From: Celeribacter marinus
GTDB taxonomy: Bacteria; Pseudomonadota; Alphaproteobacteria; Rhodobacterales; Rhodobacteraceae
Reading direction: 5' to 3'
Length of the DNA stretch: 64,000 nt
Assembly: GCF_001308265.1 (NCBI RefSeq)
Contig: NZ_CP012023.1
Span: 496,001 to 560,000 of the forward strand
Shown here: positions 58,127 to 64,000 of the stretch, piece by piece
Numbering within the stretch: the stretch's first letter is position 1
Layout of the letters: each line of letters starts with the position of its first letter
Notes under the pieces: generated by a model
The model's input: only the letters and a program-made list of their open reading frames with translations
Databases searched by the model: none
Told to the model about the DNA's origin: nothing
Program-made: the position numbers and the translations under genes

Positions 58127-59173
58127 TCAAGCCGCCCGTGTCTTTCGGGCATATGCGGCCAGCCAAGCATCGGCAAACCGCTCAATCTCATCCATCGTTG
58201 TCTGCGGGCCAAGCGACACGCGCACTGCACATGACGCCTCGCCATCCGAATATCCCATGGCGCGCAAGACGCGGGACGCCTTGACCTTGCCACTGGAACA
58301 GGCCGACCCTGCGCTGACCGCAAATCCCGCCAAATCCATCTGCATCACCTGTGTCTCGCCCTTCCACTCGGGCGTAATCAGGCACAACGTGTTGGGCAGG
58401 CGTGTCTGCTCCTTACCTACACATATGGAGCCATGCGCCTCACTCTCAAGGCGGGCTTCCAAATGATCGCGCAGCTGTGCCACACGGTCCCAAACGCCGT
58501 CCGCAAGATCACGCGCCGCAGCCACGGCAGCAGCCCCAAACCCCGCGATCCCGATCAGATTTTCGGTGCCCGAGCGGCGCCCCATTTCCTGACCCCCGCC
58601 GGTGATCCGCGCCGTGACGTCCAAGCCCTGTTTGAGCACCAATGCGCCAACGCCCTTTGGGCCGCCAATCTTATGCGCGGAGATCAACGCCATGTCACAC
58701 CCAAGCCAGTTGAACGCCACAGGCAATTTTCCGAACCCTTGAGTGGCATCGACCACCGCAAAGCCCTCTTGTAGCTTTTGTACAATTCCAGTCTCTGAAT
58801 TGGCCAGTTGAACCGCGCTTTGTGTTCGATTTGTGCAATTTACCGCGCCGCATGCATCCACATCCAAATCGCGGATTGCCCATGAGGACACCGCCTCATG
58901 CTCAATATCGGCGCAGTGCAACTCTCGCCCCGCCATCGCCAAAGCGGCCGCTTCGGTCGCACTGGACGTAAAAACGATATCGGCACCTGACGCGCCAAAG
59001 GCCTCGGCCACTTGCCCGCGTGCGCGCTCCAAAACACCCTTTGCCGCGCGCCCCTCGGCGTGGACAGAGGACGGGTTTCCAACCACATCCATCGCCGCAA
59101 TCATAGCCTCACGCGCCACCTGCACCAAAGGCGCAGTTGCGTTGTAATCAAGGTATGTGCGGGCAGGTTTCAA
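58127..59173 (-). CDS. Cysteine desulfurase, IscS/NifS type
   Basis: A group I cysteine desulfurase of 348 residues, shorter than E. coli IscS (404). PLP lysine is K168 in ISAHKIGGPKG, and the persulfide Cys is C292 in SAGSACSSGK, on the long flexible loop typical of group I. Other marks are YLDYNATAPL at the start and GNPSSVHAEGR. It sits between iscR and sufB, separated from iscR by 18 bases. The cluster also encodes SufS, so two desulfurases of different class serve this operon. Confidence 0.93.
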   Translation of the reverse strand: MKPARTYLDYNATAPLVQVAREAMIAAMDVVGNPSSVHAEGRAAKGVLERARGQVAEAFGASGADIVFTSSATEAAALAMAGRELHCADIEHEAVSSWAIRDLDVDACGAVNCTNRTQSAVQLANSETGIVQKLQEGFAVVDATQGFGKLPVAFNWLGCDMALISAHKIGGPKGVGALVLKQGLDVTARITGGGQEMGRRSGTENLIGIAGFGAAAVAAARDLADGVWDRVAQLRDHLEARLESEAHGSICVGKEQTRLPNTLCLITPEWKGETQVMQMDLAGFAVSAGSACSSGKVKASRVLRAMGYSDGEASCAVRVSLGPQTTMDEIERFADAWLAAYARKTRAA

Positions 59174-59191
59174 AGGGGCAGCTTTCAGATT

Positions 59192-59671
59192 TCAAGTGTC
59201 TTGATCAATTGGGAGCTCATCCACAACTTCGAACAGATGCGGCACGGCAGGACAGGGTCGCAATTCGTTTTGCACAACATCCGCCAGTCGGGTTTGGTGC
59301 AAGAAAACATAGACATGCGCCGATAGCCCCTCCCACAACCGATTGGTCATCGACTGCGCGCGACTGCCAGAAACGCCGCCCGATGCGCCCGCACCCGTGT
59401 GCATGGCCGACACCGTTTCATCAACAGCCGACAAAATATCGGACACGCGGATTTCCGACGCAGGGCGCGCCAACTTGTAGCCCCCACCAGGTCCACGCAC
59501 GGACGCCACCAATTCGGCACGGCGCAGCTTGACGAACAACTGCTCCAGATAGGGCAACGAGATATCCTGACGCTTGGCGATCTCGGCCAGAGACAGCAAA
59601 CGCCCCTCTTGCAGGAGCGCCAAATCGGTCAATGCAACCATCGCGTAGCGACCTTTTGTTGACAACTTCAT
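59192..59671 (-). CDS. iscR: Rrf2-family regulator IscR without canonical cysteines
   Basis: A 159-residue Rrf2-type repressor heading the suf cluster, beginning MKLSTKGRYAMVALTDLAL. The winged helix is intact (LSLAEIAKRQDISLPYLEQL, RGPGGGYKLAR). E. coli IscR binds [2Fe-2S] with C92, C98 and C104 plus H107. In the aligned segment (residues 86-108, AMHTGAGASGGVSGSRAQSM) there is no Cys at all; the only Cys is C140 in ELRPCPAVP. Rhodobacter sphaeroides IscR is, from memory, also reported to lack most canonical ligands yet to bind a cluster. The gene leads the operon and probably represses it. Confidence 0.9.
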   Translation of the reverse strand: MKLSTKGRYAMVALTDLALLQEGRLLSLAEIAKRQDISLPYLEQLFVKLRRAELVASVRGPGGGYKLARPASEIRVSDILSAVDETVSAMHTGAGASGGVSGSRAQSMTNRLWEGLSAHVYVFLHQTRLADVVQNELRPCPAVPHLFEVVDELPIDQDT

Positions 59672-59688
59672 GCGTATCTATCCTTTGC

Positions 59689-59704
59689 GCGCCAAATTTA
59701 GCGC
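59689..59704. promoter_or_regulatory. Dyad close to the iscR start
   Basis: GCGC-CAAATTTA-GCGC, a near-perfect palindrome 18 bases before the iscR start codon. It may be an operator for IscR or another repressor. Weak evidence. Confidence 0.3.
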
Positions 59705-59889
59705 CTCCACTCACCTTTTACGATCCCACCGCGCAAAAACAGCGCTCTCAACCGACCAGAACCGAACCAATCACCAATCAGGAGCCGAATCTGCGCCTAT
59801 GAGCCGTAAAATTGGCGCAAAAACATTGACGTAGGCGACACGGCCCCTTACCTGAGAGACATCCTGCGCCGGACCACGATGGACCAGAA

Positions 59890-59920
59890 CAGGTAATTTA
59901 GAACGTTTCTAAATTACCTG
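59890..59920. promoter_or_regulatory. Irr-type (ICE) operator, 14-bp perfect inverted repeat
   Basis: CAGGTAATTTAGAA and TTCTAAATTACCTG are exact inverted repeats with CGT between. The core TTTAGAACGTTTCTAAA equals the iron-control element TTTAGAA-N3-TTCTAAA recognised by Irr in alphaproteobacteria. It lies 219 bases upstream of iscR and 130 bases upstream of the divergent hydrolase gene. Irr commonly controls suf genes in Rhodobacterales, so iron or haem control of this operon is likely. Confidence 0.8.
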
Positions 59921-60049
59921 AGCGATTTCGTCAATTATAAAGCGGTTCATAAGCAGATACGAGCGCAAATTCATATGCCGATACGGCACGTCCCGCCCCG
60001 CTATCCATTAGCGGCGCACGCGGGGCGCCATGAGGAGACAGGGACCGAC

Positions 60050-60703
60050 ATGCCCGAAGTGATTTTTCCCGGCCCAGAAGGCCGCTTGGAAGGCCGATAC
60101 CACCCACAACGCGAAAAAGATGCGCCAATCGCCATCATTCTTCATCCGCACCCGCAGTTTGGCGGCACGATGAACAACCGCGTTGTCTACAACCTGCACT
60201 ACACGTTCCACAAAATGGGCTTCACCGTTTTGCGGTTCAACTTTCGCGGCGTGGGCCGCTCGCAGGGTGAATACGATCAAGGCATTGGTGAGCTGTCTGA
60301 TGCGGCCTCAGCACTTGATTACCTGCAATCGCTCAACCCCAATGCCAAACATTGCTGGGTTGCGGGCTTTTCGTTCGGTGCGTGGATCGGCATGCAATTG
60401 CTGATGCGCCGTCCTGAAATCTCGGGCTTCATCTCTGTGGCTCCGCCCGCAAACATGTACGATTTCTCGTTTCTGGCACCCTGCCCCGCGAGCGGCCTGA
60501 TCATCAACGGCACCGCCGACCGTGTCGCCCCGCCCAAAGACACCCACACACTTGTAGGCAAGTTGCATGAGCAAAAGGGCATCACCATCACCCACACCGA
60601 GATCGAGGGTGCCGGACACTTCTTTGAAGATCCGCACATGGAAGACATGATTGGTCACGTGGACGGCTACGTGCGTCGTCGTCTGACTGAGAACACCCGC
60701 TAA
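60050..60703 (+). CDS. Alpha/beta hydrolase
   Basis: A 217-residue cytoplasmic alpha/beta hydrolase of the COG2945 type. The start is MPEVIFPGPEGRLEG (60050, AGGGA five bases upstream); an ATG at 59975 in frame is less likely. IILHPHPQFGGTMNN forms the oxyanion loop, VLRFNFRGVGRSQG follows, nucleophile S108 is in AGFSFGAW, and GTADRVAPP supplies an acid residue. The His is in EGAGHFFEDPH. The substrate is unknown. It is divergent from iscR, with the Irr-type palindrome between, and 12 bases before the next gene. Confidence 0.85.
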   Translation: MPEVIFPGPEGRLEGRYHPQREKDAPIAIILHPHPQFGGTMNNRVVYNLHYTFHKMGFTVLRFNFRGVGRSQGEYDQGIGELSDAASALDYLQSLNPNAKHCWVAGFSFGAWIGMQLLMRRPEISGFISVAPPANMYDFSFLAPCPASGLIINGTADRVAPPKDTHTLVGKLHEQKGITITHTEIEGAGHFFEDPHMEDMIGHVDGYVRRRLTENTR

Positions 60704-60715
60704 GGAGCGACGCCG

Positions 60716-60985
60716 ATGGGCATTACAGAAGACCTCGCTGACCAATTGGCAAAAGACACGATCGCGGCCTTGGAGCTTTTCGAAAACGAAGAAGTGATCC
60801 AAGACATTGCACGTGTGATTGGCGCGGGGTCTGTGACCACACAGGAGGCGTATTTGACCGCCGCCCGTGTGCGCCTGTCCGAAAAACGTGGCCGCGATTA
60901 TTTGCTGCAACGCATTGCCGAGGCCAAAGCGGGCAAAGCGGCCTCCGCACCACCGCCGTCCGCCGAGGACGACATTGAATACTGA
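60716..60985 (+). CDS. 89-residue conserved hypothetical protein
   Basis: Not recognised. The start at 60716 (MGITEDLADQLAKDTIAALE) has AAGGAG upstream. The protein is helical and acidic: EVIQDIARVIGAGSVTTQEA, VRLSEKRGRDYLLQRIAEAK, then an Ala/Pro-rich tail ending SAEDDIEY. It overlaps the next gene's TTG start by 11 bases and contains that gene's ribosome site, so the two are translationally linked. Confidence 0.7.
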   Translation: MGITEDLADQLAKDTIAALELFENEEVIQDIARVIGAGSVTTQEAYLTAARVRLSEKRGRDYLLQRIAEAKAGKAASAPPPSAEDDIEY

Positions 60986-62165
60986 GGCACGCACTTTGAC
61001 CCAAAAGGCTCACCGGATTGAGGCACAATTTGCGTTCTTGATGGAGGCCGACAGCCTCAAATCGGTGTTGCGCGCCAATCAGGTCATGGACCGCTCACGG
61101 TTCGAAAACTCTGCCGAACATAGCTGGCATGCCTGTCTGGCTGCGTTGATCTTTGCCCCATTGGCGGCGGCAGATGTCGACCTCAACCGCGCGCTTGAGA
61201 TGTTGATCCTGCACGATCTGGTTGAGATCGACGCGGGCGACCACCCTATTCATATCTCACACGATCCTGTGTCCGTGGCGGCCCTTGAGGCCGAGGCCGC
61301 AGATCGCCTCTATGGGCTACTCCCCGACGATCAAGGCGCCAAATTTCGTGCCATTTGGGAAGAGTTCGAGGCGATGCAAACGCCCACCGCGCGCTACGCC
61401 AAGGCGATAGATTTTCTCGCCCCTGCGCTTCAATGCATCGGCGCACCCGAGCAACTCGACGAGGAGCGCGACATTGTGGCGCGCAATCTTGCCACGGGAC
61501 GTGCGACAAAAACTAAAACGATCCTGCCCGATCTCTATGCCTTTACCAAAGCCGCGTTTGAGGGCACGCCGACCGATCCGGTGATGCAAGCGCGGTTCGC
61601 ATTCTGGTGCGAGGCGGACCGCCTCAAACTGGTACTCAGAGCAACACCAATCGCGGATGGATCGCGCCGTGAAAATTCGGGAGAACATTCGTGGCATGTG
61701 ATGCTTTATGCCTTCACTTTGGCCGATCAGTCCCACGGCGAAATCGACCTTGCCCGCGCGCTCAAAATGATGCTGTTGCATGATATCGTTGAGGTCGATG
61801 CGGGCGACACACCGATCCACGGCGCAATCACGGCCGAGGCTCAAGCCGCACAAGAAGCCGCTGAAATCAAAGCGGCAGAGCGCTTGTTCGGGCTATTGCC
61901 CAACGACGAGGGTGCGGGCCTGCGGATCATTTGGGATGAATTCGAAGCCGCACAAACACCAACCGCGATTTACGCCAAAAGCATCGACCGCGCCCAGCCC
62001 GTGTTGCACAATCTGGCCAGTGATGGCGGATCATGGCGCACGTACAACGTCACGCTTGATCAACTCGACGCCCGTGTTGGCGTAAAAGTGGCGCGGGGCG
62101 GACCCGCCCTTTGGCCCTTTATCCGCGCCCGTGTCGCGCCGTGGTTCGCCGCAAACCGCGACTAG
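60975..62165 (+). CDS. Tandem-duplicated HD-domain hydrolase (YfbR-like)
   Basis: A 396-residue protein made of two homologous halves (about 17-155 and 206-343), each an HD hydrolase of the YfbR/HD_3 type, probably a 5'-nucleotidase. Half 1: FENSAEHSWHACL, H80-D81 in LHDLVEIDAGDHPIH, YGLLPDDQGAKFRAIW. Half 2: RENSGEHSWHVML, H269-D270 in LHDIVEVDAGDTPIH, FGLLPNDEGAGLRIIW. Both sets of metal ligands look complete. A TTG at 60975 is taken as start, because GAGG lies six bases before it inside the previous gene. No ATG lies near. The C-terminal 50 residues (DQLDARVGVKVARGG...) are extra. Confidence 0.82.
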   Translation: MNTEARTLTQKAHRIEAQFAFLMEADSLKSVLRANQVMDRSRFENSAEHSWHACLAALIFAPLAAADVDLNRALEMLILHDLVEIDAGDHPIHISHDPVSVAALEAEAADRLYGLLPDDQGAKFRAIWEEFEAMQTPTARYAKAIDFLAPALQCIGAPEQLDEERDIVARNLATGRATKTKTILPDLYAFTKAAFEGTPTDPVMQARFAFWCEADRLKLVLRATPIADGSRRENSGEHSWHVMLYAFTLADQSHGEIDLARALKMMLLHDIVEVDAGDTPIHGAITAEAQAAQEAAEIKAAERLFGLLPNDEGAGLRIIWDEFEAAQTPTAIYAKSIDRAQPVLHNLASDGGSWRTYNVTLDQLDARVGVKVARGGPALWPFIRARVAPWFAANRD

Positions 62166-62584
62166 CGTTTGGGCGGAATAGCATAGGTCATTGAGGCCTG
62201 TGCCAAAACATCATCGCTACCGGCGTTTCGAATTGCCACCTGCCCCACGGCTAGGCTGCGCCCCAATTTCAACAGGGTTGCCTCACCGTATAGCGGCGCA
62301 TCGCTCGCCGGTTTGCGCATAAAATCGATGTGGGCATTTGTCGTTACAGCCAAGGCCACGGGACCGATCCGCGACAAGATCGCCAGATACAACGCCACAT
62401 CGGCAAGCATGAACATTGACGGGCCTGACACCGTGCCGCCCGGGCGCAGATGCGCCTGCGTGGGCGTCAGTTTGAGCGTGACACCCGCCTCGCTGACCGC
62501 GTGGACCGATAGGATATCAGCGACTTGCGCAAATTCCTGCGCCACAAAGGTCTCTAGGGCAGCGTGATCCATGAGCAATGTCAT
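62162..62584 (-). CDS. PaaI-type hot-dog thioesterase
   Basis: A 140-residue hot-dog-fold protein of the PaaI/YbgC class, probably an acyl-CoA thioesterase. The HLRPGGTVSGPSMFMLADVA block carries the G...D active-site region, followed by TTNAHIDFMRKP and VGQVAIRNAGSDDVLAQAS. The ATG at 62584 lies five bases after the carboxypeptidase stop; an ATG four codons on is an alternative. Its stop overlaps the convergent HD gene stop. Substrate unknown. Confidence 0.82.
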   Translation of the reverse strand: MTLLMDHAALETFVAQEFAQVADILSVHAVSEAGVTLKLTPTQAHLRPGGTVSGPSMFMLADVALYLAILSRIGPVALAVTTNAHIDFMRKPASDAPLYGEATLLKLGRSLAVGQVAIRNAGSDDVLAQASMTYAIPPKR

Positions 62585-62588
62585 CGCG

Positions 62589-64000
62589 TTAAAACCCGTA
62601 AATCGCGCCGAACTTCTCTTCGAGATAGTCGAGCAACGGAGCCTCGGATGGCACAAAGCCACAGGCGTGTTCAATGGTGTCGCGCGGCGCGCGCAGCCCG
62701 CCAAACTGTTGAAGGTTTTGACCGAGCCACGCGGTAGCAGCACCCGTATTGCCCTGCGCCAGTTGCGCATCGAGATCAGGCACCGCGCCGCGCAAGGCCT
62801 GGTGCAAGCACCCCGCATACACATTGCCGAGCGAATAGGTCGGGAAGTAGCCAAACAAGCCAACGGGCCAATGCACATCTTGCAAACAGCCATTGGACAC
62901 CGTGTCGACCTTGACGCCGAAATCGGCCTCAAACCGCGCGTTCCATGCCGCCGGGAGGTCCGCAACATCGAGATCGCCCGCAATAATCTGACGCTCCAGA
63001 TCGAAGCGCAACAAAACATGCAAGTTGTATTGCACTTCGTCGCTCTCGGTGCGGATGAACCCTTGTGTGACGCGGTTCACGGCGGCGAAAAAGCCCGCCT
63101 CGCTGTCGATCCCAAAATCGCCAAACACATCGCGCATCCGACCATATAGATAGGATGTAAACGCCTGAGATCGGCCCAACTGGTTTTCATATATGCGTGA
63201 CTGGCTTTCGTGGACGCCCATCGACACACCCGCACCCAATGGCGTTAACAGGTAGTCATCCGATATGTTTTGCTCGTAGCACGCGTGGCCCACCTCGTGG
63301 ATGGTGGAGTACAGGCAGTTGAACGGATCGGTGGCAGAGGTGCGCGTGGTGATGCGCACATCATGGCCGGAGCCGCTCGAAAACGGGTGAACCGCTTTGT
63401 CGATCCGACCGAAGTTGAAATCATACCCGAATGTCTTGGCGATCTCGTCAGACAGGGCCAGTTGTGCGGTCTCGTCGAAGCTGCCGCTGACCCCTTTGGG
63501 CTGATCCGCACCCATAATCTTGTCTCGTAGCGCCACCAGACGCGGACGCAACGCGCCAAACATCGCATCCAGCTGCGCCCCCGACGATCCGGGTTCATAG
63601 TCTTGATGCAATGCGTCCCACACCCCAAGGTCGGTGTCTTGCGCCAGTGCCGCGGCCTCTTCGCGGCGCAACTGCACCACCTGCTCAAAGGTCGGCGCAA
63701 AGGCGGCAAAATCCTCTGCCTCTCGGGCCTGCGCCCAGACCCCTTGCGCCATCGACGTCACACGCGCCAACTCGGACGCCAAGCGTGCGGGCACTTTGGT
63801 ATTGCGTGCGTAAGAGCGTTCAATATGGCGCAGGTTTGCCGTCCCCACGGCATCCAACGACCCCGCATCAATCGCCGCAATCCAATCGCCAATGCGCGGA
63901 TCAACGCGGCGCGCGTGTAACACGCCCTCAAGGGCCGCAAACTCCTCGCCGCGCTGCGCGGTCGCACCACGGGGCATCATTGTCTCTTGGTCCCAACCAA
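62589..64000 (-). CDS. M32 carboxypeptidase (partial, N-terminus outside window)
   Basis: A zinc metallocarboxypeptidase of the M32 (Taq/Pfu) family. The HExxH motif is in STIHEVGHACYEQN, and the third ligand is in the VHESQSRIYENQLGRS block. Other marks are FGYDFNFGRIDKAVHPFSSG and TRTSATDPFNCLYS. The visible frame runs to the edge: codons before the first internal ATG at 63980 read GWDQETMMP, the family's conserved start region, so the real start is beyond 64000. About 470 of roughly 490-500 residues are visible. The thioesterase gene follows after four bases. Confidence 0.94.
   Translation of the reverse strand, partial: GWDQETMMPRGATAQRGEEFAALEGVLHARRVDPRIGDWIAAIDAGSLDAVGTANLRHIERSYARNTKVPARLASELARVTSMAQGVWAQAREAEDFAAFAPTFEQVVQLRREEAAALAQDTDLGVWDALHQDYEPGSSGAQLDAMFGALRPRLVALRDKIMGADQPKGVSGSFDETAQLALSDEIAKTFGYDFNFGRIDKAVHPFSSGSGHDVRITTRTSATDPFNCLYSTIHEVGHACYEQNISDDYLLTPLGAGVSMGVHESQSRIYENQLGRSQAFTSYLYGRMRDVFGDFGIDSEAGFFAAVNRVTQGFIRTESDEVQYNLHVLLRFDLERQIIAGDLDVADLPAAWNARFEADFGVKVDTVSNGCLQDVHWPVGLFGYFPTYSLGNVYAGCLHQALRGAVPDLDAQLAQGNTGAATAWLGQNLQQFGGLRAPRDTIEHACGFVPSEAPLLDYLEEKFGAIYGF

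Larger units (their letters stand above)
59672..60049. other. Divergent regulatory region between iscR and hydrolase gene
   Basis: This 378-base region holds a 31-nt perfect palindrome at 59890 (Irr/ICE type) and a short dyad near the iscR start. The 5' leader of iscR is long, about 220 bases from the palindrome. No gene or terminator is seen in it. Confidence 0.7.

Overview
The window looks like chromosomal DNA of a Roseobacter-group alphaproteobacterium (order Rhodobacterales). The support is ctrA paired with sciP, an rrf2/iscR-suf cluster with an Irr-type operator, LpxI in place of LpxH, an unlinked lpxD, DUF2059, IalB, DUF853 and DUF533 proteins, and the gene-by-gene resemblance to that group. 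No species call is possible from this sequence alone. I saw no insertion sequence, prophage, CRISPR array or rRNA. Coding density is high, many genes overlap at ATGA, and there is one tRNA (Arg, anticodon CCG).

Layout. 1-4.3 kb: end of trmFO, gluQ, hisI, a NifU/IscU-like protein, a soluble chemotaxis receptor and a 40-residue membrane peptide gene with its own terminator. 4.4-9.9 kb: recG-ligA, then ctrA and sciP. 10-12 kb: mnmA, a DUF2059 protein and a zinc-ribbon protein. 12-25.6 kb, minus strand: the envelope cluster pyrH-frr-uppS-cdsA-dxr-rseP-bamA-ompH-fabZ-lpxA-lpxI-lpxB, broken between pyrH and frr by a plus-strand Hint-domain gene. 25.7-31.6 kb: miaA, an AraC regulator, a lytic transglycosylase, ssb and a membrane chemoreceptor. 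31.7-40.1 kb: aroK-aroB, divergent from a small membrane protein, a secreted protein, xerD, a CorC-like transporter and rlmJ, then a HerA-like ATPase. 40.1-48 kb: an intergenic region with two probable small RNAs, ialB, a lipid A-related lpxD-ACP-KAS set, a YcbB-like L,D-transpeptidase divergent from a YcbK-like peptidase, and a repeat-rich DUF533 protein. 48.1-50.5 kb: an octahaem cytochrome c with a cytochrome b. 50.7-59.7 kb: tRNA-Arg and the suf gene cluster, with five extra small genes between sufB and sufC. 59.7-64 kb: a perfect Irr-type (ICE) palindrome, a hydrolase, a short conserved protein, a tandem-duplicated HD hydrolase, a thioesterase and a partial M32 carboxypeptidase.

Themes. 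Envelope biogenesis dominates (lipid A, Bam, isoprenoid and phospholipid synthesis, peptidoglycan remodelling), followed by Fe-S cluster assembly. CtrA appears as regulator and possibly as regulon: TTAA-N7-TTAA-type boxes lie upstream of ctrA, both chemoreceptor genes and the Hint gene. The observations most worth checking are the two small-RNA loci at 40.2-40.47 kb (one with anti-Shine-Dalgarno CCUCCC loops), the 31-nt Irr-type palindrome at 59.89 kb, the perfect CtrA box at 31.68 kb, the extra genes inside the suf cluster, and the octahaem cytochrome/cytochrome b pair.
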